Part shown: piece by piece, positions 16,545-24,582 of the stretch
How the letters are laid out: each line of letters begins with the position of its first letter
Position numbering within the stretch: the first letter of the stretch is position 1
Assembly (NCBI RefSeq): GCF_030283145.1
Contig: NZ_JASNWE010000001.1
Span: 1,735,751-1,799,750 of the forward strand
DNA from: Actinomadura xylanilytica
GTDB lineage: Bacteria; Actinomycetota; Actinomycetes; Streptosporangiales; Streptosporangiaceae
Direction: 5' to 3'
Length of the DNA stretch: 64,000 nucleotides
Translations under genes and position numbers: made by a program
Notes under the pieces: model-generated
What the model was told of the DNA's origin: nothing
Databases searched by the model: none
The model's input: only the letters and a program-made list of their open reading frames with translations

Positions 16545-16868
16545 CTAGTCCTGGCTCTGCGGAGGCAGCGCGGCCACGATCGGGTGGTCCTTGTCGATCT
16601 TCCCGACCTTGGAGGCGCCGCCCGGGGAGCCGAGGTCGTCGAAGAACTCCACGTTCACCTTGTAGAAGTCCTTCCACTGCTCGGGGACGTCGTCCTCGTA
16701 GTAGATGGCCTCAACGGGGCAGACCGGCTCGCACGCACCGCAGTCGACGCACTCGTCCGGGTGGATGTAGAGCTGACGCTTCCCTTCGTAGATGCAGTCG
16801 ACCGGGCACTCCTCGATGCATGCCTTGTCGAGCAGGTCCACGCAGGGCTGCGCAATGACGTAGGTCAC
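16545..16868 (-). CDS. fdxA: 7Fe/8Fe-type ferredoxin
   Basis: 107 residues. Two cluster motifs are visible: CIEECPVDCIYEG with a Cys after a Pro in the N-terminal half, and CVDCGACEPVCPVEAI, giving the cysteine spacing of seven-iron FdxA-type ferredoxins, with an acidic C-terminal tail. An electron carrier for cytosolic redox enzymes such as cytochromes P450. GTG 16868 (GAGAGGAG 8 bases upstream) gives the conserved start TYVIAQPCVD; the ATG at 16910 adds unlikely residues. Upstream of dapC. Confidence 0.92.
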   Translation of the reverse strand: MTYVIAQPCVDLLDKACIEECPVDCIYEGKRQLYIHPDECVDCGACEPVCPVEAIYYEDDVPEQWKDFYKVNVEFFDDLGSPGGASKVGKIDKDHPIVAALPPQSQD

Positions 16869-16980
16869 GTCAGTGACTCCTCTCGGGTTTCCGGCCCCGC
16901 CGCACGTCACGGCTCACCGCAAGCTCGCTGTGAATAGTATTGCCACCACGGCTCAGTCGATTCGACATGGGGGTCCTCAC

Positions 16981-17244
16981 ATGTCCGGACGTCTCGTCGG
17001 CCGGCTGGTGGTCAAGGTCGGTCCTGCGGACGTGGGGCAGCGGGTCTCGCTGCGCCGGCGTCTGCCAACGGGAGAGTACAGCGACGTGATCGGCGTACTC
17101 GAATCGTGGTCCGGCCAGACGCTCCAGGTGCGCCGCCGCACCGGCGAGCTGGTCGAGGTCCCCGAGGAGATCGTGGTAGCGGGCAAGGTCGTCCCGCCCG
17201 CCCCGCCGATCCGCCGCAGGCGCGACGCCCCTGGTGGGGACTGA
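16981..17244 (+). CDS. Stand-alone SH3-like N-terminal domain of Rv0428c-type acetyltransferases
   Basis: 87 residues: GRLVGRLVVKVGPADVGQRV, then VIGVLESWSGQTLQVRR and VPEEIVVAGKVVPPAPP, ending with a basic tail. In Streptomyces and Mycobacterium relatives this beta-rich segment is, as I remember it, the N-terminal part of a GNAT acetyltransferase (cg3035/Rv0428c family) next to the ferredoxin gene. Here the frame stops where the linker to the GNAT domain would begin, and no GNAT-like sequence follows. It may be a functional small protein or a truncated gene. Confidence 0.65.
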   Translation: MSGRLVGRLVVKVGPADVGQRVSLRRRLPTGEYSDVIGVLESWSGQTLQVRRRTGELVEVPEEIVVAGKVVPPAPPIRRRRDAPGGD

Positions 17245-17410
17245 CTCAGCCCGGCCTTCCCCCGGCCCAGCCTCCGTCCGGCACCGTCCGGTCCCGTCCG
17301 GCGAGTGAGACCAATGACTCACTCGGCGCGTCCCGTCCGGCCGCGATGCGGGAAAGGCGCGGAGAGCCTCGGCGCGACGGGGAGGCGGAGGCGAAGAAAG
17401 GCTCGGGCGG

Positions 17411-17532
17411 GCCGAGCAGGGCACCCACGCGCTCGTGAACGGCCTCGGGCAGGCCGAACAGGGTTCGGCCGCACTCGTGGGCGGCCTCGGGGACGCCGAG
17501 GACGGCACGGCGACGCTCACGACCGGGCTCCG
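17411..17532. repeat. 42-bp tandem repeat, about 2.9 copies
   Basis: Units start at 17411, 17453 and 17495, each opening GCCGA and containing CTCGTG..CGGCCTCGGG. Copies differ at about a quarter of positions. In the plus-strand frame the unit encodes 14 residues of the style AEQGSAALVGGLGD. No start codon or coherent gene contains it. It lies just beyond the 3' end of the polysaccharide deacetylase gene. Confidence 0.6.
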
Positions 17533-17534
17533 CG

Positions 17535-18584
17535 CTAAGGCGACCCGGGCAAGGGGTTGGGCGCGGGGCCCGACGGCGAACCCGGCCTGCCCGGCTCACC
17601 GGGCGTACCAGGCCCACCGGGCGTGCCGGGGGGTCCCGGCGTGCCGGGGGTTCCCGGACTTCCGGGCGTCCCGGGCGAGCCGGGCGAGCCGGGCGAGCCG
17701 GACGGGACCTCGCCCGACGACCCGCCCGACGGGCCGGGCGGAGCGGACGGGCCCCCCGACGACGGCCCGGACGGCGATCCCGGGGCGGGCGGCGGGGTCG
17801 GGGGTGTGGGCACGAGGTTCTCGGCGTAGACGTGGCCCGGCTTGAGCTGCCGGTTCTGGAACAGCTCCGACACCGTGACGAGCGTGAACCCGCGCCGCTT
17901 CAGTCCCGCGAGCACGTCCGGGACGGCCATCACCGACGGCTTGTGGATGTCGTGGAACAGCACGATGCCGCCGCGCTTGGGCTCGTTCACGCCGACCTTC
18001 ACGTTGCGCTTCACGTTGCGGAAGCGCCAGTCCTCGGTGTCGACGCTCCACAGGATCTCGGGCAGCCCGATGGCGTGCCCGACCCTGGCGTCGGTCGCGC
18101 CGTACGGGGGCCGGAACAGCGTCGGCGTGATGCCGCCCGACGCCTTCTCGATGGCGTGCTGGGTGCGCTGCGTCTGCGACCGGACCGCCGCCGTCGACAT
18201 CGCGGTGAGCTGCGGATGCGACCAGCTGTGGTTGGCCAGCTCGTTCCCGTCCAGGGCCATCTGCCGGACGGCCTGCGGGAAGCCGCCGACGTTCTGGCCG
18301 AGCATGAAGAAGGTGGCGCGGGCCCCGGCCGTGCGCAGCATGCCGAGCAGCCGCTCGGTGTACTCGCCCGGCCCGTCGTCGAAGGTGACCGCGACGCACT
18401 TGACCTTGTCGCAGTCGATCCGCCGGGGCGGCGGCGGTGTGGGCGGCGCGGTCCGCGCGGGCTGCTGCCCGCGGACCGCGAGCCGCTGCCGCGCCGTCTC
18501 CGCCTGCTTGCTCCCCGCCTGCCCGCATCCGGCGGCGAGCAGGACCCCCGTCCCCACCACGACCGCCCAGAACCTGCTTCGCAC
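17535..18584 (-). CDS. Polysaccharide deacetylase lipoprotein with collagen-like tail
   Basis: 349 residues. A type II signal peptide ends in LLAAGC, so the protein is lipid-anchored outside the membrane. The NodB domain has TFDDGPGEYT (catalytic base and metal Asp), NHSWSHPQ (His-X3-His metal pair), RPPYGA, VDTEDW and LFHDIH, so the five motifs of CE4 peptidoglycan/chitin deacetylases are present. From about residue 275 a Pro/Gly/Ser linker turns into roughly 15 Gly-X-Pro/Gly-X-Y triplets (GTPGSPG, GPPGTPG). GTG 18584 is chosen with GGGGG 6 bases upstream. Likely trims cell-wall acetyl groups while the tail spans the wall. Confidence 0.87.
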   Translation of the reverse strand: MRSRFWAVVVGTGVLLAAGCGQAGSKQAETARQRLAVRGQQPARTAPPTPPPPRRIDCDKVKCVAVTFDDGPGEYTERLLGMLRTAGARATFFMLGQNVGGFPQAVRQMALDGNELANHSWSHPQLTAMSTAAVRSQTQRTQHAIEKASGGITPTLFRPPYGATDARVGHAIGLPEILWSVDTEDWRFRNVKRNVKVGVNEPKRGGIVLFHDIHKPSVMAVPDVLAGLKRRGFTLVTVSELFQNRQLKPGHVYAENLVPTPPTPPPAPGSPSGPSSGGPSAPPGPSGGSSGEVPSGSPGSPGSPGTPGSPGTPGTPGPPGTPGGPGTPGEPGRPGSPSGPAPNPLPGSP

Positions 18585-18734
18585 CACGAACCCCCGAAAC
18601 GTGTTGCCTCGGGCGCTTCCTACCCGACGTCCTCCGCGGCGACACAGAACAATCACGTAAAGATCGCGTCCCGGCGGCCCGTCGTCTCCCTCGGGCGGGC
18701 CGCCGGGCTGGTATGACGGCGGCCGGACGGGTGG

Positions 18735-19607
18735 TCAGCGGGTGGGCCAGTCGGGGACCTGCGGCGGGAGGTCCTTGGTGACGCTCATCGGGAACTCCGC
18801 GGGGCGCTTCTCCAGGAACGAGGTCACGCCCTCCGCGGCGTCCGGGGCGCCGCCGAGGGCGGCCATGAGGCGCGAGTCGGCGGCGTGCGCGTCCCACGGG
18901 GACGGGGCCGACAGGCCCGACCACATGAGGCGGCGGATCGCGGCGACCGACACCGCCGAGGTGTTGTCGGCGATCTCGCGGGCCAGCGCGTAGGCGGCGG
19001 GGAGCAGCTCGTCGGGCGCGTACACGCGGGAGACGAGCCGTCCGGCGAGCGCCTCCTGCGCGTCGAACACACGGCCCGTCGCGGCCCACTCCATCGCCTG
19101 CGCGATGCCGACCAGGCGCGGCAGGAACCAGCTCGACGCCGCCTCGGTGACGATGCCGCGGCGCGCGAACACGAACCCGAACTTGGCCTTCTCGCTGGCC
19201 AGCCGCACGTCCATCGGCAGCGTCATGGTGACCCCGACGCCGACCGCCGCGCCGTTGAACGCGCCGATGACCGGCTTCAGGCAGCGCGCGATGCGCAGCG
19301 CGACCGTGCCGCCGCCGTCGCGCGGGGTGCCGTCCTCCAGGACGTCGTCCTCCCCGGCGAACATGTCCTGGGACCGGTCCTTGTCGAACGTGCCGCCGCC
19401 CCCGCCGAGATCGGCGCCCGCGCAGAACGCCCGGCCCGCGCCGGTGACCACGACCGCGCGCACGGCGTCGTCGGCGTCGATGCGGTCGAAGACGTCGAGC
19501 GTCTCCGCGCGCATCACGGGCGTGTAGGCGTTCATCCGGTCCGGGCGGTTCAGCGTGATCGTGGCGATCCCGTCCTGAACCCCGTACTCGATCTCGGTGT
19601 ACGACAC
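18735..19607 (-). CDS. Enoyl-CoA hydratase/isomerase (crotonase) family
   Basis: 290 residues. ITLNRPDRMNAY starts the crotonase fold, AFCAGADLGGGG supplies the first oxyanion-hole amide, and GAAVGVGVTMTLPMDVRLA the second. The Glu pair of classical hydratases is not obvious: the loop reads RRGIVTEAASSW, with one acid, as in several actinobacterial paralogues of uncertain reaction. GTG start with GAGAGGGG 6 bases upstream. A dyad 28 bases upstream of the start could be a regulator site. Works in fatty-acid or aromatic-acid beta-oxidation; exact substrate unknown. Confidence 0.87.
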   Translation of the reverse strand: MSYTEIEYGVQDGIATITLNRPDRMNAYTPVMRAETLDVFDRIDADDAVRAVVVTGAGRAFCAGADLGGGGGTFDKDRSQDMFAGEDDVLEDGTPRDGGGTVALRIARCLKPVIGAFNGAAVGVGVTMTLPMDVRLASEKAKFGFVFARRGIVTEAASSWFLPRLVGIAQAMEWAATGRVFDAQEALAGRLVSRVYAPDELLPAAYALAREIADNTSAVSVAAIRRLMWSGLSAPSPWDAHAADSRLMAALGGAPDAAEGVTSFLEKRPAEFPMSVTKDLPPQVPDWPTR

Positions 19608-19634
19608 CTGCGGCCCCTCTCGCGTCGGCCAGCC

Positions 19635-19653
19635 CTTAGAACCCGATTCTAGG
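19635..19653. promoter_or_regulatory. Inverted repeat upstream of enoyl-CoA hydratase gene
   Basis: TAGAA and TTCTA arms flank CCCGA, with outer C/G matches (14 of 19 positions symmetrical). Resembles operators of TetR-type lipid-metabolism repressors in shape. Inference only. Confidence 0.4.
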
Positions 19654-19685
19654 AAGCCGCCCGGGGCGCCGCGAGGGCGGCCCGC

Positions 19686-20063
19686 TCACACCGAGGCGGC
19701 GGGGAACAGCCGGACCAGGACGTCGCGGCGCCAGGCTTCCGGCGAGCCCTCGTGGCCGTCCGGCGGACGCACCGCCAGCACGCCCGGCTCGTCCGCGTCG
19801 GCCACCAGCCCGAGCGCGACGCCGTGGTCGAGGACGACCTCGTCCGGCGGCGCCGTCCCCGGACCGAACGGGGCGCCCGCCAGGCGTCGCGCCACGTCCG
19901 CGAGGACGCGCGCCCAGCCTTGACCGAGGTAGGGCGGCAGCGCGGTGACGCGCAGTTCGGGCAGGCCACGGGCGGCGAGCCCGCTGGTGCGCAGTTCCAG
20001 GCCGCCGGGCCGTTCGGCGCCGACGATCCGGAGCTCGGCGCTCGCGCCGTTCCCCTCGTCCAT
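19686..20063 (-). CDS. Hypothetical protein
   Basis: 125 residues, soluble, no recognised domain. The middle reads LPPYLGQGWARVLADVARRL, the end EAWRRDVLVRLFPA. ATG 20063 was chosen as it gives a compact, GC3-biased frame; longer upstream readings run into the divergent methyltransferase promoter. Likely a lineage-specific actinobacterial protein. Nothing in the context hints at a role. Confidence 0.6.
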   Translation of the reverse strand: MDEGNGASAELRIVGAERPGGLELRTSGLAARGLPELRVTALPPYLGQGWARVLADVARRLAGAPFGPGTAPPDEVVLDHGVALGLVADADEPGVLAVRPPDGHEGSPEAWRRDVLVRLFPAASV

Positions 20064-20121
20064 GCTCCGACGGTACGCGGCCGGCATCGGCAACCCAGCC
20101 TCGACTGTCCCACTTGTCAGA

Positions 20122-20127
20122 TAAATT
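20122..20127 (+). promoter_or_regulatory. Putative -10 box for leaderless methyltransferase mRNA
   Basis: TAAATT 6 bases before the GTG at 20134 in an AT-rich spot; no ribosome binding site is seen. Confidence 0.45.
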
Positions 20128-20133
20128 ACGACG

Positions 20134-20937
20134 GTGAACTGGGCCGTGACGACGTACGACTCCGCCTTCGGGTACGTCTCCGCGCACGGCGCGCCCCTGA
20201 TCGACCTGCTCGATCCCCAGCCCGGCGAACGGGTCATCGACCTCGGCTGCGGCACGGGCACGTTCTCCGCGGAGATCGCCGAGCGCGGCGCGCAGGTGCT
20301 CGGCATCGACGGCGCCCCCGAGATGATCGCGCGGGCGGCCACCGAGCACCACGGGCTGTCGTTCATCGTCGGCGACGCGCACGACTTCACCGTCAGCGAG
20401 TCGTTCGACGCGGTCGCCTCCAACGCGGCCCTGCACTGGATGACCCGCGACCCGGACGCGGTGATCGGCCAGGTGCACGCGGCGCTCCGGCCCGGCGGGC
20501 GGTTCGTCGCCGAGCTCGGCGGCGCCGGCAACTGCGCGGAGCTGATCGCCGCGATGCAGACCGCCTGGCGGGTGTTCGGGCTCGGCGAACCCGAGCTGCC
20601 GTGGTACTTCCCGAGCCCCGCCGAGTACGCGACGCGGCTCGAGGCCGGCGGCTTCACGCTGCGGCTGCTCGAGCACGCCGACCGTCCCAGCCGTATGACC
20701 GAGGGCCCGAACGGCGCCGCCGACTGGGTCCGCGCCTACGCGGCGAGCGCGCTGGCCGACGTCCCGCCCGAGCTGGTCGAGCCGCTGCTCGGCAGGGTCA
20801 ACGACCTGGCCGCCCCCGCGCTGCGGCGCGAGTCGGGCTGGGTGGCCGACTACGTGCGGCTGCGGTTCGCCGCCATCCGCAAGCCCGACAGCGCCGCGCC
20901 CATGCCCGGCGGCCCGCTCACAGATCCGGTGTCCTGA
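20134..20937 (+). CDS. Class I SAM-dependent methyltransferase
   Basis: 267 residues with a Rossmann methyltransferase fold: motif I VIDLGCGTGTFSAEIA near residue 34, acidic strand LGIDGAPEMI binding the SAM ribose, ASNAALHWM and the post-motif LRPGGRFVAELGG. The HWMTRDPDAV and YFPSPAEYATRLEAGGF parts recall trans-aconitate methyltransferase-like proteins, but the substrate cannot be assigned. GTG 20134 is the only start that keeps the N-terminal helix. The following gene starts 25 bases after the stop. Confidence 0.85.
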   Translation: MNWAVTTYDSAFGYVSAHGAPLIDLLDPQPGERVIDLGCGTGTFSAEIAERGAQVLGIDGAPEMIARAATEHHGLSFIVGDAHDFTVSESFDAVASNAALHWMTRDPDAVIGQVHAALRPGGRFVAELGGAGNCAELIAAMQTAWRVFGLGEPELPWYFPSPAEYATRLEAGGFTLRLLEHADRPSRMTEGPNGAADWVRAYAASALADVPPELVEPLLGRVNDLAAPALRRESGWVADYVRLRFAAIRKPDSAAPMPGGPLTDPVS

Positions 20938-20950
20938 AAGGGCCCGCGTC

Positions 20951-20956
20951 TAGGGT
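20951..20956 (+). promoter_or_regulatory. Putative -10 box upstream of CysRS-like gene
   Basis: TAGGGT 6 bases before the ATG at 20963. GGTGGGA overlaps it and could instead act as a weak ribosome binding site. Confidence 0.35.
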
Positions 20957-20962
20957 GGGACC

Positions 20963-21631
20963 ATGCTGCACCTGTACGACCACCGCACCGGCCGGGCCGA
21001 GGAACTCCCGCCCGGTCCCGTCCGCGTGCACGTGCAAGGCGGAGCCGAACGGGCGCTGGTCACCGCCGACCTGCTGCGCCGCGTGGCCGACCGCGGCCGG
21101 CTCCACCCGACCGTGACCCGGTCGGCCGACGCGCGACCCCGGCACGGCGCGGCCGGTGAGCTGAGCGTCCCGGAGTTCGAGGTCAGGGACGCGGCACCGG
21201 ACGGCGCGCTACTGGTCGGCCCGGACGAGCCGGACGCCCGCTCGCTCGTCGTCCCGCCGGAGGACGGCGCCTGGCCCGTCCCGTCCGCCGATGAGGGCGA
21301 CGTCCTGTGCGTGCGGCTGGCGATGCTCCGCGCCCGCTACCGCGACCCCGTCGACGTCGCGGCCCTCCTGCCCGCCGCGCGGGACGACCTGGCGCGGTGG
21401 CGCGGACTGATCGCGCAGTGGGCCGAGGGCCCGGGACGGCCCATCGCGCGCGCGTACGCGGCGGAGGCCGAGGCCGCGTTCGCCGACGACCTCGACAGCC
21501 CCGCCGCGCTCACCGTCCTCGACCGGCTCGCCGACGACCCCGGTGTGCAGCCCGGCGCCAAGCTGGAGACGTTCATCAACCTCGACCTGATCCTCGCCCT
21601 CAACCTCGTCGCCGACATCGGCCGCCGCTGA
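20963..21631 (+). CDS. Cysteinyl-tRNA-synthetase-like protein lacking the catalytic core
   Basis: 222 residues. Three segments look like pieces of cysteinyl-tRNA synthetase/MshC in order: LHLYDHRTGRAEELPPG (opening strand), VRLAMLRARYRDPVDVAAL (the helix written as RYxLLSxHYRxPLxF in CysRS), and a helical end with FADDLDSPAALTVLDRLAD (the xxDDxNTPxAL helix). The HIGH and KMSKS signatures and the zinc ligands are absent and the protein is half the normal length. It cannot be an aminoacyl-tRNA synthetase; it may bind tRNA or a partner, or be a relic kept for another role. Confidence 0.6.
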   Translation: MLHLYDHRTGRAEELPPGPVRVHVQGGAERALVTADLLRRVADRGRLHPTVTRSADARPRHGAAGELSVPEFEVRDAAPDGALLVGPDEPDARSLVVPPEDGAWPVPSADEGDVLCVRLAMLRARYRDPVDVAALLPAARDDLARWRGLIAQWAEGPGRPIARAYAAEAEAAFADDLDSPAALTVLDRLADDPGVQPGAKLETFINLDLILALNLVADIGRR

Positions 21632-21737
21632 GCGGACGGGACACCGTGCGGCGCGGCCTGCTCTACGTGCTGTGTCCCGCGCGTCCGGCGGCGAAATCCT
21701 GTTGCCTTCGGAGCGGGCGGGTCGTCAGGCTCGGGGC

Positions 21738-22259
21738 ATGCGCACTGACGAACTGGTCGAGTTGGAGAACCGTGCCGAGCTGCCGGAGTTCGTACTGTTC
21801 TGGGGCGGACCCGAGCCAAAGGGCTGCCTCAGCCAGTGGTACGGCTCACCGTTCACGCTCGACGGCGTCGAGTACGCCACGGCCGAGCACTACATGATGG
21901 CCGAGAAGGCGCGGCTGTTCGGCGACGCGCGGGCCGAGTCCCGCATCCTCGGCAACCCGTCCCCCGCCATCGCCAAGAGCCTCGGCCGCGACGTGCGGCG
22001 CTACGACGAGAAGACCTGGGCGGCGCACCGCTACGACATCGTGGTGCGGGGCAGCAAGGCCAAGTTCGCCGCGCACGCCGACCTGCGCGAGTACCTGGCG
22101 TCCACCACCGGGAAGATCCTGGTCGAGGCCAGCCCCGAGGACACCGTCTGGGGCATCGGCCTGGACGAGCACCAGCCCGAGGCGAAACGGCCGTCCCAGT
22201 GGCGCGGGCTCAACCTGCTCGGCTTCGCCCTGATGGACGCGCGTCGCGCGCTCGCCTAG
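21738..22259 (+). CDS. NADAR-family (YbiA-like) protein
   Basis: 173 residues: VLFWGGPEP, then LSQWYGSPFTLDGVEYATAEHYMMAEKA (pattern across residues 36-63), LGRDVRRYDE, WAAHRYDIVVRG and a final VWGIGL. These are the hallmarks of NADAR/YbiA proteins, N-glycosidases acting on riboflavin-pathway intermediates or ADP-ribosylated guanine. ATG 21738 starts the conserved region; an in-frame ATG at 21672 adds nothing recognisable. It is alone, with no DarT toxin near, so a housekeeping or metabolite-repair role is more likely than an antitoxin one. Confidence 0.87.
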   Translation: MRTDELVELENRAELPEFVLFWGGPEPKGCLSQWYGSPFTLDGVEYATAEHYMMAEKARLFGDARAESRILGNPSPAIAKSLGRDVRRYDEKTWAAHRYDIVVRGSKAKFAAHADLREYLASTTGKILVEASPEDTVWGIGLDEHQPEAKRPSQWRGLNLLGFALMDARRALA

Positions 22260-22365
22260 CGGCACCCGGTCGGGACCCGGTCGGGACCCGGCGAGCGGGC
22301 GCGGACCGCCGCCTGCCATCGCACCTCGCGCCCTTGGCCACCTATGCGGTGCGGGGCGACCTCGA

Positions 22366-22371
22366 TAACGT
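22366..22371 (+). promoter_or_regulatory. Putative -10 box near start codon at 22380
   Basis: TAACGT 8 bases before the GTG at 22380, no ribosome binding site. Confidence 0.35.
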
Positions 22372-22379
22372 CCTGTGCC

Positions 22380-23561
22380 GTGTCCAGTGAAACCGCGGCA
22401 CCGGCCGCCCCCGCACCCTCCGGTCCGACGCCGCGCCCGCCGAGGCGGCGGCGGCCGGTCCGGGCACTGCTGATCGTGGTCGTGGCGCTCGCCGTGCTGT
22501 GCTGCGCGGCGGTCGGCGGCATCGGCTGGTACTTCTCCGGCGTGGCCACCGAGGTCGACCACTCCCCCGAGTACCCGATCAGCGTCCTGGACGCCGGGAA
22601 CGGCACCGTCACGCTGCCCCGCACCCCCTACACCGAGCGGCCGGGCACCTGGGGACTGGTCTGGAAAGACGGCGGGCGCGCGGTCCTCGGGCCGGTGACC
22701 GGCGGCGACACCGGCAAGGTCGTCCGGACGGTCACCGCCGCGCCGCGCGGCGCCCCCGCCAAGGGCACGCCGGTCGCGGTCGACCACTGGGTGTACGGCG
22801 GCGACCCCCGGACAGCGCTCGGCCTCGACTTCCAGAACGTCGCCTATCCGTCGCGGCTCGGCCCGATGCCCGCGTGGCTGGTGCCGGGGGCGACGATGAA
22901 GGGCACGTGGGTGATCGGCGTCCATGGGCACAACGCCGACAAGGCCGAGACGTTCCGCGTGATGCGGGCCGTCCACGGGCTGGGGCTGCCGATGCTGTCC
23001 ATCGCCTACCGCAACGACGTCGGGGCGCCCGCGTCCCCCGATGGGAAGAACCATCTGGGCGACACCGAATGGAACGAGGTCGCGTCCGCCATCGCCTACG
23101 CGCGCGCACACGGGGCGACCGGCATCGTCCTGCACGGCTGGTCGATGGGCGGCGAGATGGTCATGACGGCGCTCCGCAAGGACCCGGCGCTCATCCGCGG
23201 CGTCGTCCTGGACTCGCCCGTCATGGACTGGGCCGCCACCCTCGACATGCAGGGCGCCGACCGCGGCCTGCCCGGATTCGTGACCGGCGTCGCCAGGCGG
23301 ATCGTGCAGTGGCGCATCGGCATCGACCTCGGCGACTACGACCAGCGCCGCTTCGCGCCGCGGCTGAAGACACCGACGCTGCTGTTCACCACCGCCGACG
23401 ACGACACTGTCGACAACGGGCCGTCGCTGGAGTTCGCCAAGGCCGCCCCGCCCGGCATGGTCACCCACGCCCCCACCGCGGGCGGCCACACCGAGTCGTG
23501 GAACGTCGACCCCGCCGCCTACGAGCGCGCCCTCACCGCCTTCCTGACCAAGGTCCGCTAG
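22380..23561 (+). CDS. Membrane-anchored alpha/beta hydrolase
   Basis: 393 residues: a Pro/Arg-rich N-terminus, one membrane helix (about residues 28-48), then an external alpha/beta-hydrolase domain. The nucleophile elbow is HGWSMGGE near residue 258, the acid is probably in TTADDDTVDN, and the base in GGHTESWN. WVIGVHGHN supplies the oxyanion hole. Substrate unknown. GTG 22380 is preferred to ATG 22344, which has no ribosome binding site and encodes atypical residues. Convergent with the next gene, 45 bases apart. Confidence 0.82.
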   Translation: MSSETAAPAAPAPSGPTPRPPRRRRPVRALLIVVVALAVLCCAAVGGIGWYFSGVATEVDHSPEYPISVLDAGNGTVTLPRTPYTERPGTWGLVWKDGGRAVLGPVTGGDTGKVVRTVTAAPRGAPAKGTPVAVDHWVYGGDPRTALGLDFQNVAYPSRLGPMPAWLVPGATMKGTWVIGVHGHNADKAETFRVMRAVHGLGLPMLSIAYRNDVGAPASPDGKNHLGDTEWNEVASAIAYARAHGATGIVLHGWSMGGEMVMTALRKDPALIRGVVLDSPVMDWAATLDMQGADRGLPGFVTGVARRIVQWRIGIDLGDYDQRRFAPRLKTPTLLFTTADDDTVDNGPSLEFAKAAPPGMVTHAPTAGGHTESWNVDPAAYERALTAFLTKVR

Positions 23562-23606
23562 GACGGGGCGGCGACGGCGGCAAGCTCGGCCCGACCTTCG
23601 CGGAGG

Positions 23607-24554
23607 TCACCGGACCTCCAGCAGCGTCTTGCCGACCGTCGCCCGCGCCTGGATCGCCGCGTGCGCGTCCGAGGCGCGTTCGAGTGGGAACCGCTGGCCG
23701 ACCACCGGACGCAGCCGTCCGGCCGCGGCCTCCTCCAGCGCGCTCAGCGTGAAACCGCGCATCTCGTCCGGTGACGCCGCCGCCTTGACGAGCGTCACGC
23801 CCCGTCCGGCCGCGGCCTCCTCGGGGATCTCCGCCCACTCGCCGCTGGCGAGTCCGAAGCTGACCATCCGCCCGCCGGGGCGGAGCAGCGTGAACGCCGC
23901 GCGGGCCACGTCGCCGCCGACCCCGTCGAACACCACGTCCACGCCCGCCACCGCGTCCGCCCAGCCCGGCTCCCGGTAGTCGACCGTCTCGTCGGCGCCG
24001 AGCCCGCGCGCCACCTCGGCCTTCCGGTCGCCTCCCGCCGCCGCGACGACCGTCGCGCCCGCCGCCTTCGCAAGCTGGACCAGCAGCGTGCCGACACCAC
24101 CGGCCGCCGCCTCCACCAGCACCCGCTCGCCCGGACGCGGCGCCGCCGCGCGCAGCATCATCGTCGCCGTCCGCCCATCGGCCAGCAGCGCCACCGCATC
24201 GCTCAGCGCCAGACCGTCCGGCACCTCGAACAGGCCCGCCGCGTCCACCGCGACCCGCTCGGCGTAGCCGCCCGAGCCCCCGGTGGAGGTCACCACCCGC
24301 CGTCCCGCGAGCGCCGGATCGATGCCCGCGCCGACCGCCGTGACGGCACCGCCCACCCCGTTCCCGGGGATCACCGGGAGCTCCGGGCGGAACGGCGACG
24401 GGCCGTTGCCCGACCGGAACTGGGTCTCCACGAACGTCACGTTGGCGAACCCGACCGCGACCAGAACCTGCCCCGGACCCGGCACCGGATCCGGGGCGTC
24501 CCCCGGCACGAGCACCTCCGGGCCACCGAACTCCTTCAACCACACCGCGCGCAT
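23607..24554 (-). CDS. Zinc-type alcohol dehydrogenase / NADPH:quinone reductase-like protein
   Basis: 315 residues of the MDR superfamily, quinone-oxidoreductase branch: [15 protein letters not shown] early, [19 protein letters not shown] near residue 145 (NADPH loop AxxGGVG), then [15 protein letters not shown] and a [14 protein letters not shown] strand. Cys ligands for zinc are absent, as in QOR proteins. ATG 24554 has GGAGG at 5 bases. Upstream is a MerR-style promoter with a 19-base spacer over a perfect dyad, so it is likely induced by an electrophile or oxidant. Confidence 0.88.
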   Translation of the reverse strand: MRAVWLKEFGGPEVLVPGDAPDPVPGPGQVLVAVGFANVTFVETQFRSGNGPSPFRPELPVIPGNGVGGAVTAVGAGIDPALAGRRVVTSTGGSGGYAERVAVDAAGLFEVPDGLALSDAVALLADGRTATMMLRAAAPRPGERVLVEAAAGGVGTLLVQLAKAAGATVVAAAGGDRKAEVARGLGADETVDYREPGWADAVAGVDVVFDGVGGDVARAAFTLLRPGGRMVSFGLASGEWAEIPEEAAAGRGVTLVKAAASPDEMRGFTLSALEEAAAGRLRPVVGQRFPLERASDAHAAIQARATVGKTLLEVR

Positions 24555-24582
24555 AACGTCCTCCGTTCAGTGGTCTCCCCCC

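Noticed and set aside
17411..17532. 42-bp repeat as a CRISPR array
   Set aside because: There are no unique spacers; the copies are contiguous and degenerate, and no cas genes are present.
21738..22259. NADAR protein as antitoxin of a DarT/DarG-like system
   Set aside because: No DarT ADP-ribosyltransferase or macrodomain gene is adjacent; a metabolic or repair role is simpler.
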